64,000 nucleotides of DNA from Serinibacter salmoneus (GCF_002563925.1 NZ_PDJD01000001.1:1742973-1806972); one strand, 5' to 3'; numbered from the stretch's first letter, positions 9,879-20,827 are shown. Numbers and translations are program-made. The notes: generated by a model not told the origin, from the sequence alone.

Positions 9879-10627
9879 GCCGTCGCCTCCCCGAACGCCC
9901 GGTCCACGTACGGCAGCGACCGCAGTTGCCGCTCCAGGTGCCACTGCACGAACACCGCCACCAGGCCGCTGGCCTCCCGCCGATTCCGCTCGCCGCTCGC
10001 ATCCGCGATCGACCACTGCCCCGCCAGCAGCGCGCCGAGCAGCTCGAAGGTCTCCGCCGCGGGAGCCGCGCAACCCGGCGGGCGGCAGCGCTCACACACC
10101 GCGCCACCCATCGGAGCGGAGAACGCCCGGTGCGGCCCCGGCGTGGCGCACTGTGCGCACTCGGTGAACGACGGCGCCCAGCCGGCCAGGGCGAGGGCGC
10201 GCAGCAGGTACGAGTCCAGCACGAGGGAGGAGGCGTGTGACCGCTCGGACAGGGCGCGCAGCGCGGAACTGAGCAGCCGGTAGTGCTGGGTGCCCGACTC
10301 GTTCTCCAGGTCATCGGTCAGCCGGCCGGCGGTCTCTACCATCGCCGCGGCGCTGGTGAACAGCGCGTAGTCCGCCATGATCGATCGGCCGTAAGGCGCC
10401 AGGGTCTCCACCTGGGTCACCACGTCCAGGGACCGCCCGGGGAAGAGTTGGACATCCACCACACCGAACGGTTCCAGGCGGGCGCCGAACTTCGAGGAGG
10501 TCCGGCGCACGCCGCGCGCGACCGCGCGCACCTGCCCGTGGCGGCGCGTCAGCAGCGTCACGATGCGGTCGGACTCCGCGAGGTCGTGGGTGCGCAGCAC
10601 CACGGCCTCGTCCCGATAACTCCTCAC
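9875..10627 (-). CDS. recO: DNA repair protein RecO
   Basis: RecO helps load RecA onto SSB-coated single-stranded DNA during recombinational repair. The 250-residue protein has an N-terminal OB-fold region ([20 protein letters not shown]), a helical middle, and a four-cysteine zinc-finger (CAQC and CERC, about residues 155-180) typical of this family. The GTG at 10627 starts the canonical RecO N-terminus. It has no good Shine-Dalgarno, and GATGAT lies six bases upstream, so a leaderless start is possible. It overlaps uppS by four bases. The open frame upstream of 10627 reads through non-coding sequence. Confidence 0.95.
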   Translation of the reverse strand: MRSYRDEAVVLRTHDLAESDRIVTLLTRRHGQVRAVARGVRRTSSKFGARLEPFGVVDVQLFPGRSLDVVTQVETLAPYGRSIMADYALFTSAAAMVETAGRLTDDLENESGTQHYRLLSSALRALSERSHASSLVLDSYLLRALALAGWAPSFTECAQCATPGPHRAFSAPMGGAVCERCRPPGCAAPAAETFELLGALLAGQWSIADASGERNRREASGLVAVFVQWHLERQLRSLPYVDRAFGEATA

Positions 10628-10683
10628 CGGCCGATCATCCCTCACCCCACTGACATCCCGGTGCAGGCACGCGGCGGGATGGC

Positions 10684-12546
<1,863 letters not shown>

Positions 12547-12601
12547 CACCCAAGAAGGAGCGTCGTCCATGTGGTCCGCACGTGCCCACCCTAGCCCAGG
12601 G

Positions 12602-13300
12602 CTACTCCTCGGTTGACCACTGGTCCGGATCGTCCAGCATCGTCAGGTCCTCCGCGACCACCAGCCGCGTCGCCACCGCATGCTCCACGAGACGGGCCCG
12701 ACGGTTCACCGCGAGGCGGCGCGGCCCACCGCGAAGCCCTCGCACCCCCTGGCGGGAGAGCTTGTCACACACGTTGTCGAGCTTTCGATTCAGCTTGGTC
12801 AGAGGCCATCCCAGACGTTCCGCCGCCTGTGCGGAACTGGGGATCTCGGCGGAACCGATCCGCCCCTTCAGGACCGGCTCAGCGAAGGCCAGGATCATCG
12901 CCTTCTGGCTCGGTGTCAGCGGCACGGACCCGATGGTGGTGTCCCCCACATCACTCGTGGTCGCCGTGGAGGTGTAGGAGGACTCCTCCCCCACCACCAC
13001 CACCTCGTAGGTGGTGGGGCCTGCGGTGAACATGATCGTGGTCCGCTCGAAGACCAGAGGCAATCGCGCACCCGGCGCGACCCATGCCTGCACGCTCCCG
13101 GCACCGTCCGCAACCGTGGCGGTCAACCGCGATCCGATGTTCTCCAGCCACCACATCTCACCGGTGTTCACGATGCGCAGGAACTGCCGGTGCAGATACG
13201 GATTGTCGTCGACCGCGAGATCCCCGTCCCTGCCGATGTGAAAAGGCTCGTCCGGCGTGACCTCATGCCATTCGCCGCTGAACTCGACCTGTAATCCCAT
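12602..13300 (-). CDS. FHA-domain protein with C-terminal helical DNA-binding-like region
   Basis: The first 85 or so residues form a forkhead-associated domain, which binds phosphothreonine: FHIGRDGDL, LHRQFLRIV and ENIGSR mark the usual GR, HR and N positions. A strand-rich middle follows. The C-terminal half (about 130-220, from LTPSQKAMILAFAEPVL) is helical and basic, with AQAAERLGWPLTKLNRKLDNV looking like a helix-turn-helix. I infer a phospho-signal-linked regulator, possibly downstream of a Ser/Thr kinase not in this window. The ATG at 13300 is chosen over the one at 13306 because GGGGGG lies seven bases before it. The gene follows the membrane hydrolase on the same strand, 36 bases away. 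Confidence 0.75.
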   Translation of the reverse strand: MGLQVEFSGEWHEVTPDEPFHIGRDGDLAVDDNPYLHRQFLRIVNTGEMWWLENIGSRLTATVADGAGSVQAWVAPGARLPLVFERTTIMFTAGPTTYEVVVVGEESSYTSTATTSDVGDTTIGSVPLTPSQKAMILAFAEPVLKGRIGSAEIPSSAQAAERLGWPLTKLNRKLDNVCDKLSRQGVRGLRGGPRRLAVNRRARLVEHAVATRLVVAEDLTMLDDPDQWSTEE

Positions 13301-13336
13301 GTTCATTCCCCCCGCGCACACTGTAACGCCTCACGC

Positions 13337-15016
13337 TCAGGAGATCGGGGAGAACGCCCCCCAGTACCCGGCCACGATCAACAGGCCGACGCAGCCCAGG
13401 ATCGTGGCGCCCGCACCCAGCAGCGTCCACACCCGGTGCTGCCCGGAGCAGGCCCGCGCGGCGCCGGGGAGCGCCCGCACCGAGAAGACCAGGCTGACGG
13501 CCGCGGCGACCGCGAGCGCCTGCACGAGGACCCACCCGCCCCACACCAGGACGGCGTCGGTGGAGTAGTCCAGCGCCAGACGCGCGACCGCCACGATGTA
13601 GGCCAGCAAGGAGGCGAGCACCAGGAGCGTCATCGCCACGAGCCAGGACAACGGGCGCGCCAGGCCTGTGGTCTCCAGACCGCCGGTGGCGGACCGCCCC
13701 ACGCCCACACTCGCGCCGGCCTCTTCGCCGTCGCCACCGATCTCCTCGTCACCGCCCTCACCTGCGAGCGCAACGCTCCGTGTGCTGCTCACCCGCCCAC
13801 GCACGCGGACGAGGGCGCTGCTCACCAGGAGGATCAGCACGCCACCGGCGAGGGTTGCGGCGGAGGCGAGGGGCACCCGCAGGAGCATCTCGCCGTCGGC
13901 GTACCACTGCGGTTCCGGGACCGCGTCGGCGAGGTTCAACTGGGAGGGTGTGGCTCCGGCCACCGCGGGCCCCTGCGCCATCGCCTCCGCGGGATCGAGC
14001 ATCCACCGGGAGAGGTCCTCGAAGAAGGCCCCCACCACGGGGTCGGTGGAACTGCCGATGCGGATGCCGTGGTTGGCGCCCTCGTAGTAGCGCAGCATCA
14101 CCTGGTCCGTGCCGCCCGGGACCACCCCCGCCACGATCTGCGGGGCCTGCACGGTGGGCATCGAGGCGTCCTGCGTGCCGTAGGCCATGAAGATCGGCTG
14201 CGGATCGGCCGCGAGGTAGGGCAGCACGTCGAAGTCGGCGTAGGCGAGGATCCCGCCCGGCAGGTGCGCTCCGGCGCCCCGCGGGATGGCCCGCAGCAAC
14301 GAGTGCGGCACACCCACATTGCGCAGGTAGGCATCGACCGCGAACGCCGCCTGTTCCCGCGGCGTCACGATGGGGGCGGAGATCAGCGCCTGGAAGGCGA
14401 CCTCCGGGTGTTCCTGAGCGAGGACGGGCGCGATCCAGGTTCCCTCGCTCTCCGCGTACAACCCGACCCGGTCGGGGTCCACGCCGGGCAGCTCGCGTGC
14501 CATCTCATAGGTGACGGCGTAGTCGACTGCCATCGCCTCGTAATCGCGTTGAAAGGTGGTGTAGGTGTCCAGCCGCTTGTCGGGGACCACGGCCACGATG
14601 CCCGCGCTCGCCAGCGCCGTCGCGTGCTCCGCGAAGGACTGGGCTCGCCCGGTCCCGGCCCCGTGCAGGAAGACCACCGCTGGGGCGGGGTCGGCCAGCC
14701 CGACCGGCTCGACGATGAGCACCTCGATCTCCACACCCTCGGACTGCACGCTCTCCTGGCGCGAGACGGTCTCGTAGCGCCCGACGGCCTCGGTCCCACC
14801 CCAGCTCGCGGCCGACACCGCCGTGTCCGCCGTGGCGGGCTCGACGGTCGCCGTGACCGGATTCGGCTGCCAGGCGGGGCCGGCGAACGCACCGACCAGC
14901 GCGAACGCCACCACGGTCAGCACGCTCCAGACCACCACGCGCAGGCCTGCGGACGCGCCCCGCACCCGCCCGAAGAGGCGCAGGGACTGCTCCTGGTCGG
15001 CGCCGTACTGTGCCAT
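13337..15016 (-). CDS. Membrane-anchored alpha/beta hydrolase
   Basis: This 559-residue protein begins with one membrane segment (about 25-45), followed by an extracytoplasmic alpha/beta-hydrolase domain (about 90-350). The oxyanion region is VVFLHGAGTGRAQSF, the nucleophile elbow is LYAESEGTWIAP, and a candidate His is in YEGANHGIRIG. The elbow reads A-E-S-E-G rather than the usual G-x-S-x-G. Three to five more membrane segments fill the C-terminal 170 residues. This domain pairing is seen in actinobacterial proteins of unknown substrate; an esterase or peptidase activity is possible. It starts 23 bases after era and ends 36 bases before the FHA gene. No good ribosome site is seen before the ATG. 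Confidence 0.75.
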   Translation of the reverse strand: MAQYGADQEQSLRLFGRVRGASAGLRVVVWSVLTVVAFALVGAFAGPAWQPNPVTATVEPATADTAVSAASWGGTEAVGRYETVSRQESVQSEGVEIEVLIVEPVGLADPAPAVVFLHGAGTGRAQSFAEHATALASAGIVAVVPDKRLDTYTTFQRDYEAMAVDYAVTYEMARELPGVDPDRVGLYAESEGTWIAPVLAQEHPEVAFQALISAPIVTPREQAAFAVDAYLRNVGVPHSLLRAIPRGAGAHLPGGILAYADFDVLPYLAADPQPIFMAYGTQDASMPTVQAPQIVAGVVPGGTDQVMLRYYEGANHGIRIGSSTDPVVGAFFEDLSRWMLDPAEAMAQGPAVAGATPSQLNLADAVPEPQWYADGEMLLRVPLASAATLAGGVLILLVSSALVRVRGRVSSTRSVALAGEGGDEEIGGDGEEAGASVGVGRSATGGLETTGLARPLSWLVAMTLLVLASLLAYIVAVARLALDYSTDAVLVWGGWVLVQALAVAAAVSLVFSVRALPGAARACSGQHRVWTLLGAGATILGCVGLLIVAGYWGAFSPIS

Positions 15017-15039
15017 GAGAGGTCAGAAGCCCAGGAGAG

Positions 15040-15987
15040 TCAGAAGCCGAGGCGCGTGAGCGCCTTCGGGTCCCGCTGCCAGTCCTTGGCGACCTTCACG
15101 CGCAGGTCCAGGTAGACCTTGGTACCCAGGAGCCCCTCGATCCCGGCACGGGCCCGCGAGCCGACGTCGCGCAGCCTGGATCCGCCCTTGCCGATCACGA
15201 TCGCCTTCTGGGAGTCGCGCTCTACGAAGATCGTGACGTGCACGTCCAGCAGGTCGCCCTGCTGCGGGGTGCGGCCCTCCCGCTCGGTGATCTCCTCGAC
15301 CACGACCGCCAGGGAGTGCGGGAGCTCGTCGCGCACGCCCTCGAGCGCGGCCTCGCGCACGAGTTCGGCCACCATCACCTGCTCGGGTTCATCGGTGAGT
15401 TCCCCCTGCGGGTACAGCGGCGGGGAGACCGGCAGGTGGGAGCACAGCACCTGCTCCACCACGTCCACCTGGTACTCCTCCAGGGAACTGACCGGGACGA
15501 TGTCGGCGAAGCCGCCGAGCACCTCCCCGAGGCGTTCGACGGCGATGAGCTGGTTCACCAGGTCGGCCTGCGGCACGGTCTGGGCCTTGGTGACGAGCGC
15601 GACGACGGGCGTGCGCACGCCCGCGAGGCGGCGGGCGATGAACTCATCGCCCGGGCCGACCTTCTGGTCCGCGGGCAGGCAGAACGCGATGACATCGACC
15701 TCGGCGAGGGTGCCCTCCACCAGGTCGTTGAGCCGCTGGCCGAGCAGGGTGCGCGGGCGGTGCAACCCGGGGGTGTCCACGAGCACCAGCTGAGCGTCCT
15801 CGCGGTGCACGATGCCGCGGATGGTGTGGCGGGTGGTCTGCGGGCGCCCGGAGGTGATCGCCACCTTCGTGCCCACGAGGGCGTTCATCAGCGTGGACTT
15901 GCCGGCGTTGGGGCGGCCCACGATGCAGGCGAAGCCCGCCCGGTAGGACTCCGGGTCACGGGGCGTGGCGAAGGTGAGCTCAGACAT
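15040..15987 (-). CDS. era: GTPase Era
   Basis: Era is a GTPase that helps 16S rRNA maturation and small-subunit assembly. The 315-residue protein has G1 GRPNAGKST (about 24-32), G3 DTPG and a C-terminal KH RNA-binding domain with VIGKGGSRLRDVG. The usual G4 NKxD reads TKAQ (in VVALVTKAQTVPQ), so both the Asn and the Asp that give guanine specificity are replaced. Related actinobacterial proteins commonly have T-K-x-D, so the missing Asp is unusual. The ATG at 15987 has GAGGA placed correctly; a GTG one codon upstream is possible. It follows ybeY by nine bases. Confidence 0.95.
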   Translation of the reverse strand: MSELTFATPRDPESYRAGFACIVGRPNAGKSTLMNALVGTKVAITSGRPQTTRHTIRGIVHREDAQLVLVDTPGLHRPRTLLGQRLNDLVEGTLAEVDVIAFCLPADQKVGPGDEFIARRLAGVRTPVVALVTKAQTVPQADLVNQLIAVERLGEVLGGFADIVPVSSLEEYQVDVVEQVLCSHLPVSPPLYPQGELTDEPEQVMVAELVREAALEGVRDELPHSLAVVVEEITEREGRTPQQGDLLDVHVTIFVERDSQKAIVIGKGGSRLRDVGSRARAGIEGLLGTKVYLDLRVKVAKDWQRDPKALTRLGF

Positions 15988-15996
15988 CACGGGTCC

Positions 15997-16449
15997 TCAT
16001 CGGTTCGCGAGGAAGGTCAGCAGGAGCGTGCGCTGCAGGGCGAACATCTCCTCGCGTTCCTCCTCCTCGGCGTGGTCGAACCCGAGCAGGTGCAGGATGC
16101 CGTGGGTGACCAGCAGCAGCATCTCCTCGGTGGCGGAGTGACCGGCCTCGCGAGCCTGAGCGGTGGCGACCTCGGGGCAGACCACGATGTCACCGAGGAT
16201 GCCCTCCTCGCTGCTCTGGGTGGGGGTGCCGGGGCGCAACTCGTCCATCGGGAAGGACATCACATCGGTGGGGCCCGGGAGGTCCATCCACCGCACGTGC
16301 AGTTCGGTCATGGCCTCGGGGTCGATGAACAGGATCGCCAGTTCGGCCTGCGGGTGCACGTGCATCGCGTCCAGCACGTAGCGCGCAAGGTCGGCGAACT
16401 CACTCTCGTCTACCTCGTAGGTGGTCTCGTTGCTCACCTCGATGCTCAT
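15997..16449 (-). CDS. ybeY: Endoribonuclease YbeY
   Basis: YbeY is a zinc metalloenzyme needed for 16S rRNA 3'-end maturation and ribosome quality control. The 150-residue protein has the diagnostic three-histidine metal site HGILHLLGFDH (about 117-127) and the upstream stretch PTDVMSFPMDE. The ATG overlaps the phoH stop by one base (TGATG), so translation is coupled. It sits between phoH and era as in most Actinobacteria. A CNNM/CBS gene that usually lies between ybeY and era is absent here; two such genes occur instead at 48.9-51.4 kb. Confidence 0.96.
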   Translation of the reverse strand: MSIEVSNETTYEVDESEFADLARYVLDAMHVHPQAELAILFIDPEAMTELHVRWMDLPGPTDVMSFPMDELRPGTPTQSSEEGILGDIVVCPEVATAQAREAGHSATEEMLLLVTHGILHLLGFDHAEEEEREEMFALQRTLLLTFLANR

Positions 16450-17519
16450 CAGACCTGGCGCCGCCTCTCGTTGCCGTACCGGGCGTCCCGGCCGCGGGCG
16501 CGGGACCCGGGGCCGTTCTCCTCGCTGGTGCTGGAGTCCCAGCGGGCATAGGCGTCGATGATCTCACCGACGAGCCGGTGACGGACCACGTCGGCGGAGG
16601 TCAAGCGGCAGAACGCGATGTCGTCGACGTCGGCGAGGATGTCGGTCACGACCCGCAGTCCGGAGGCGGTACCTCCCGGCAGGTCCACCTGCGTCACGTC
16701 TCCGGTCACCACCATCGTGGAGCCGAACCCGAGCCGGGTGAGGAACATCTTCATCTGCTCCGGGGAGGTGTTCTGCGCCTCGTCCAGCACGATGAACGCG
16801 TCGTTCAGGGTGCGTCCACGCATGTAGGCCAGGGGGGCGACCTCGATCGTGCCCGAGGCCATCAACCGGGGGATGGAGTCCGGGTCGAGCATGTCGTGCA
16901 GCGCGTCGTACAGCGGGCGCAGGTACGGGTCGATCTTGTCGGTCAGCGTGCCGGGGAGGAAGCCGAGCCGTTCACCCGCCTCCACCGCCGGCCGGGTCAG
17001 CAGGATCCGGGAGACCTGCTTGGCCTGGAGCGCCTGCACCGCCTTGGCCATCGCGAGGTAGGTCTTCCCGGTTCCGGCCGGGCCGATACCGAACGTCACG
17101 GTGGAGCGGTCGATGGCGTCGACGTAGTCCTTCTGCCCCACCGTCTTGGGGCGGATGGTGCGACCCCTGGAGGAGAGGATGTTGGTGGTCAGCACGCGCG
17201 AGGGCGTCACCGTGCCCGCGTCCCGGAGCATGCCGATGGCGCGGTCCACGGCGTCCGCCGTGAGCGGCTGCCCGGAGCGCGCCACGGCCGCGAGTTCGGC
17301 CATGAGGTTCGCAGCCAGGTCGGCCTCGCCGTCGGGGCCGGCCAGGGTCACCGTGCTGCCGCGCAGGTGGACCTCGAGGGTGGGGAAGCCGCGTTCGACG
17401 GCGCGCATCACCTCATCGCGCGGCCCGACGAATGCGCGCATGTCCAGGTCCTCGCCGAGTTGGACGACTCGCGTCGCCTCCGCCCGGGGGATGCCGCCGG
17501 AGCTCGGATCCTGTGCCAC
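16449..17519 (-). CDS. phoH: PhoH-like ATPase
   Basis: PhoH-family proteins are P-loop ATPases thought to act in RNA metabolism alongside YbeY. The 356-residue protein has Walker A GPAGTGKTYLA (about 141-151) and Walker B AFIVLDEAQNTSPEQ. The C-terminal tail is basic and polar. The GTG start at 17519 overlaps the dnaJ stop by one base (TAGTG) and the stop overlaps ybeY by one base. Those overlaps leave no room for the rRNA methyltransferase gene rsmE, often found between dnaJ and phoH. Confidence 0.95.
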   Translation of the reverse strand: MAQDPSSGGIPRAEATRVVQLGEDLDMRAFVGPRDEVMRAVERGFPTLEVHLRGSTVTLAGPDGEADLAANLMAELAAVARSGQPLTADAVDRAIGMLRDAGTVTPSRVLTTNILSSRGRTIRPKTVGQKDYVDAIDRSTVTFGIGPAGTGKTYLAMAKAVQALQAKQVSRILLTRPAVEAGERLGFLPGTLTDKIDPYLRPLYDALHDMLDPDSIPRLMASGTIEVAPLAYMRGRTLNDAFIVLDEAQNTSPEQMKMFLTRLGFGSTMVVTGDVTQVDLPGGTASGLRVVTDILADVDDIAFCRLTSADVVRHRLVGEIIDAYARWDSSTSEENGPGSRARGRDARYGNERRRQV

Positions 17520-18637
17520 TAACGCCCCGCGAACTTGTCGCGCAACCGGGAGAACATCCCGGCGCCCACGGGAGCCACCCTGGCCTCGGGCCGTTCCTCG
17601 CCGCGCAACTGCGCGAGTTCGTGCAGCAGTTCGGTCTGGCGTTCGTCCAAATTGGTGGGCACCGTGATGTCGAGGTGGATGTGCAGGTCACCTCGCCCGT
17701 GGCCGCGCAGTCTGCCCATGCCCTTACCGCGCAGGGTGATGACGGCGTCGCCCTGCGTGCCCGGGGCGATGTCCACCTCCTGGGGGCCGTCCAGGGTGTC
17801 CAGGGTCACCGTGGTGCCGAGCGCTGCGGCGGTCATCGGCAGCGCGGAGGTGCAGTGCAGGTCGTCACCGCGGCGGGTGAAGATCGGGTGCCGCTTCTCG
17901 TGGATCTCCACGTACAGGTCGCCGGCGGGCCCGCCGCCCGGGCCGACCTCGCCCTGCGCCACCAGCTTGATGCGGGTGCCGTCCTCGACCCCGGCGGGCA
18001 CGTCCACGTCGATCGTGCGGCGGGTCCGCACCCGGCCCTCACCGGAGCACTCCGGGCACGGCTCGGGAATCGTGGAGCCGAAACCCTGGCAGGCGTCGCA
18101 ACGCTGCTGTGTCATGACGTTGCCCAGGAACGAGCGGGCCACGCGCTGCACCGAACCGCGGCCACCGCACACGGTGCACGGCTTGGGACTGGTCCCCGGG
18201 CGCGCACACGATCCGTGGCAGGTGGAGCAGACCACAGCGGTGTCGACCGGGATCTCCTTGTGCGCGCCGAACGCCTCCTCCTCCAGGGTCAGTTCGATCG
18301 GCACCAGGGCATCCTGCCCGCGCCGGGCGCGCGGGATGGGGCCGCGGCCCCCGCCGCCGCCCGCTGCAGCACCGAAGAACGACTCGAAGATGTCGCTGAA
18401 GGCGAAGCCCGCACCCGCGCCACCCGCACCGCCGTCCATGCCGCCGGAGTCGTAGCGCTGACGCTTGGCGGGGTCGCTGAGGACGTCGTGGGCCACGGAG
18501 ATCTCCTTGAACTTCTCCGCGCCCTCGTCGCCCATCACATCGGGGTGGTACTTGCGCGCCAACTTGCGGTAGGCGCGCTTGATCTCCTCGGTCGAGGCGT
18601 CGCGGGAGACGCCGAGGCTCTGGTAGTAGTCAGTCAC
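17519..18637 (-). CDS. dnaJ: Chaperone DnaJ
   Basis: DnaJ is the J-domain co-chaperone that stimulates DnaK ATPase and delivers unfolded proteins. The 372-residue protein has the J domain with HPD ([13 protein letters not shown], about 20-33), a Gly/Phe-rich stretch, and a zinc-binding domain with four CxxC-type motifs between about 140 and 210 ([31 protein letters not shown]). The C-terminal substrate-binding domains follow. It lies 49 bases after hrcA, so it is probably controlled by HrcA and the CIRCE operator upstream of that gene. This is the DnaJ2-type paralogue; the dnaK-linked one is not in the window. Confidence 0.96.
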   Translation of the reverse strand: MTDYYQSLGVSRDASTEEIKRAYRKLARKYHPDVMGDEGAEKFKEISVAHDVLSDPAKRQRYDSGGMDGGAGGAGAGFAFSDIFESFFGAAAGGGGGRGPIPRARRGQDALVPIELTLEEEAFGAHKEIPVDTAVVCSTCHGSCARPGTSPKPCTVCGGRGSVQRVARSFLGNVMTQQRCDACQGFGSTIPEPCPECSGEGRVRTRRTIDVDVPAGVEDGTRIKLVAQGEVGPGGGPAGDLYVEIHEKRHPIFTRRGDDLHCTSALPMTAAALGTTVTLDTLDGPQEVDIAPGTQGDAVITLRGKGMGRLRGHGRGDLHIHLDITVPTNLDERQTELLHELAQLRGEERPEARVAPVGAGMFSRLRDKFAGR

Positions 18638-18686
18638 GTAGGTGTGTTTCCTTGCCGTCGGGTTGATGCGCCGTGGGTGGGAGCTC

Positions 18687-19742
18687 TCACGAGTTCACCA
18701 CGTGGGAGAGGTACCGCGCCACGGCGCGCACCGCCGCCATGGCTCCGGGATAGTCCATACGGGTGGGTCCGAGCACCCCGAGGAAGGCCAGGGCGTCGGA
18801 GGAGGTCTCGCCGCCGTAGGGCGAGGCGACCACGGAGGTCTCCGCGAGGCCCTCGTGCTTGGTCTCGGCCCCGATGCGAACCGCGACCTGGAGGTCGTCG
18901 TCACTGCCATCGGCCGCCATCTCGGCGAGCAGCCGCATGATCACGACCTGCTCCTCGATCGCCTCGAGGACCGGGGAGATCGTCTGTGCGAAGTCGACAC
19001 CGGAGCGCGCGAGGTTCGCCGTACCCGCCATGACGATCCGATCCTCCACCTCCTCCATCAGCGTCTCGGAGATGACATCGGCGACGGCGTCGACGACCGG
19101 GACCAGGGAGGGCTCCACCTGGTGGGCCACCCGGGTCAGCGCCGCGCGCAGGGTGGGCATGCGCAGGCCGGCGGCGGCCACGTTCAGGCGGGCGCGCAGG
19201 TCCGCGACCGTCACCTCGTCGAGGACGGGTGAGGGGCCGGGCGTGGCGGGGGCCGCGACCATGCGCTGCTCGACCCGTCCCGAGTCCGTGATCATGACCA
19301 CGAGCAGCCGCTCGCCCCCGAGCGGCACGAGCTCCACATGCCGCAGCGCGGAGCGACGCAGGGAGGGGTACTGGACCACCGCGACCTGATGGGTGAGCTG
19401 GGCCAACAGCCGGACCGTCCGGTTCACGGCGTCGTCCAGGTCCACCGACTGCTCCAGGAACGACTCGATCGCGCGCCGCTCGGGCGCGGTCAGTGGCTTG
19501 ATCGAGGCCAGATGGTCCACGAACAGTCGGTACCCGGTGTCGGTGGGGATGCGGCCGGCCGAGGTGTGCGGCTGCGCGATGTAGCCGGCGTCCTCGAGGG
19601 CGGCCATGTCGTTGCGGATCGTGGCCGGGGAGACCCCGAGGTTGTGACGCTCCACGAGGCTGCGCGAACCCACGGGCTCGCGGGTCGCGACGTAATCGGA
19701 CACGATGGCCCGCAGCACGTCGAGTCGACGGTCCGTACTCAT
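18687..19742 (-). CDS. hrcA: Heat-inducible repressor HrcA
   Basis: HrcA represses heat-shock genes by binding CIRCE operators and is kept active by GroEL. The 351-residue protein has an N-terminal winged-helix domain with [19 protein letters not shown] (about 38-56), preceded by [13 protein letters not shown], then the GAF-like and dimerisation regions. The ATG at 19742 has GGAGGTGA seven bases upstream; eight more in-frame codons upstream lie inside the operator and are not used. The CIRCE element directly upstream implies autoregulation and control of dnaJ, phoH, ybeY and era. Confidence 0.97.
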   Translation of the reverse strand: MSTDRRLDVLRAIVSDYVATREPVGSRSLVERHNLGVSPATIRNDMAALEDAGYIAQPHTSAGRIPTDTGYRLFVDHLASIKPLTAPERRAIESFLEQSVDLDDAVNRTVRLLAQLTHQVAVVQYPSLRRSALRHVELVPLGGERLLVVMITDSGRVEQRMVAAPATPGPSPVLDEVTVADLRARLNVAAAGLRMPTLRAALTRVAHQVEPSLVPVVDAVADVISETLMEEVEDRIVMAGTANLARSGVDFAQTISPVLEAIEEQVVIMRLLAEMAADGSDDDLQVAVRIGAETKHEGLAETSVVASPYGGETSSDALAFLGVLGPTRMDYPGAMAAVRAVARYLSHVVNS

Positions 19743-19759
19743 GGAATCACCTCCGGCGG

Positions 19760-19791
19760 CCAGCACTCTCGATGGGTGAGTGCCAATTCTA
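19760..19791 (-). promoter_or_regulatory. CIRCE operator and -10 of the hrcA operon
   Basis: GCACTC (19763-19768) and GAGTGC (19778-19783) are separated by nine bases. The flanks give 7/9 and 8/9 matches to the CIRCE arms TTAGCACTC and GAGTGCTAA (19760-19786). TAGAAT on the minus strand (19786-19791) is a -10 whose transcript would start inside the operator. This is the classic arrangement for HrcA autorepression. Confidence 0.92.
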
Positions 19792-19852
19792 CGCGCTCCC
19801 TCGCCTCACCCCTTCGGGCGCGTCGCGCACCGCCCCCACGCGATCGACTTCC

Positions 19853-19864
19853 TACGCTGCCAGC
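19853..19864 (+). promoter_or_regulatory. Leaderless -10 element of DUF3097 gene
   Basis: TACGCT (19853-19858) stands six bases before the ATG at 19865 with no Shine-Dalgarno between them. Confidence 0.5.
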
Positions 19865-20743
19865 ATGCCCGATCTGTACGGACGAGATGTCCTCGCCAGC
19901 ACGAGCCCACACGAGGATCCCCGGGTGCGCACCGGCTCACGCGCCGTGACCCGCGACGTCGAGGCCGCGCCCGGCCTGGTGGTGGAGGACGTCACCTCGG
20001 GGTACGTGGGCGAGGTGATCACCGTGGAGAAGACCAACGGTGGGCACGTGGTGGTGCTCGAGGACCGCCGCGGGGCGCGACGCTCCTTCCCGCTGGGCCC
20101 GGGGTTCTGGATCGAGGGCAAGCCGGTGCGGCTCGTGCGGCCGCGACCGAAGTCCGCACCCGCCCGGCCGTCCCGGACGGCGTCCGGCTCCGTCGCCGTC
20201 CACGGGGCGAGGGCGCGCGTGGCCCGCGCGTCCCGGATCTGGGTGGAGGGCAAGCACGACGCCGAGCTCGTGGAGAAGGTCTGGGGCGACGACCTGCGCC
20301 TGGAGGGGATCGTCGTGGAGCTCCTGCAGGGTGCGGACCATCTCGAGGAGATCCTCACGCAGTTCGCCCCCGCACCCCAGCGCCGCGCCGGGGTGCTGCT
20401 GGATCACCTGGTGTCCGGCTCCAAGGAGAGCCGTCTCGCCGCCCAGGTACTGCACGGCCTCGGTGCCGCCGCGCAACACGTGAAGGTGCTCGGGCACCCG
20501 TACGTGGATGTGTGGCAGGCCGTGAAGCCCGAGCGGGTGGGGCTGCGAGCGTGGCCGGATGTACCGCGCGGCACCGACATCAAGGTGGGGTCGCTCGCGG
20601 CGCTGGGATGGCCCCGGCGCACGCAGGCCGATATCGCCCAGGGATGGGCCCGCATCCTCGGGTCGGTCCGCGATTACCGGGACCTGTCCCCCGCGCTCCT
20701 GGGCCGGGTGGAGGAACTGGTGGACTTCGTCACGATCGAGTGA
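19865..20743 (+). CDS. DUF3097 family protein
   Basis: This 292-residue soluble protein matches the actinobacteria-restricted DUF3097 family, of unknown function and usually encoded near hrcA and hemW. Visible features are an N-terminal strand-rich domain (about 40-100) and a longer domain from about 125. The latter begins with RIWVEGKHDAELVEKVWGDDL and includes VLLDHLVSGSKESRLA and HPYVDVWQAVKP. The EGKHDAELVEKVWG pattern resembles a Toprim-type nucleotidyl fold (conserved E with later D residues), suggesting nucleic-acid work. The ATG at 19865 lies seven bases after a -10-like hexamer, so a leaderless message is likely. It is divergent from hrcA. Confidence 0.85.
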   Translation: MPDLYGRDVLASTSPHEDPRVRTGSRAVTRDVEAAPGLVVEDVTSGYVGEVITVEKTNGGHVVVLEDRRGARRSFPLGPGFWIEGKPVRLVRPRPKSAPARPSRTASGSVAVHGARARVARASRIWVEGKHDAELVEKVWGDDLRLEGIVVELLQGADHLEEILTQFAPAPQRRAGVLLDHLVSGSKESRLAAQVLHGLGAAAQHVKVLGHPYVDVWQAVKPERVGLRAWPDVPRGTDIKVGSLAALGWPRRTQADIAQGWARILGSVRDYRDLSPALLGRVEELVDFVTIE

Positions 20744-20758
20744 GTCGGGATGTCACAA

Positions 20759-20786
20759 GGGCCGGCGGGAATGTTCCCGCCGGCCC
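20759..20786. terminator. Bidirectional terminator hairpin
   Basis: A perfect 13-bp inverted repeat (20759-20771 and 20774-20786, GGGCCGGCGGGAA and its complement) has only two bases between the arms. It lies between the convergent ends of the DUF3097 gene and the proline-rich membrane protein, and likely ends both transcripts. Confidence 0.8.
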
Positions 20787-20792
20787 CTCGCT

Positions 20793-20813
20793 GTGAGCGC
20801 ACCGTGCGCTCAC
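20793..20813. other. 21-bp perfect palindrome
   Basis: GTGAGCGCAC, one base, then GTGCGCTCAC (20793-20802 and 20804-20813). It follows the terminator hairpin by six bases and precedes the end of the minus-strand gene by 14. It may be a second terminator stem or a protein site. Confidence 0.6.
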
Positions 20814-20827
20814 TCGATCCGTCTCCC

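Noticed and set aside
20793-20813. Operator for the proline-rich membrane protein
   Set aside because: The palindrome lies at the 3' ends of two convergent genes rather than at a promoter, so a termination role is more likely.
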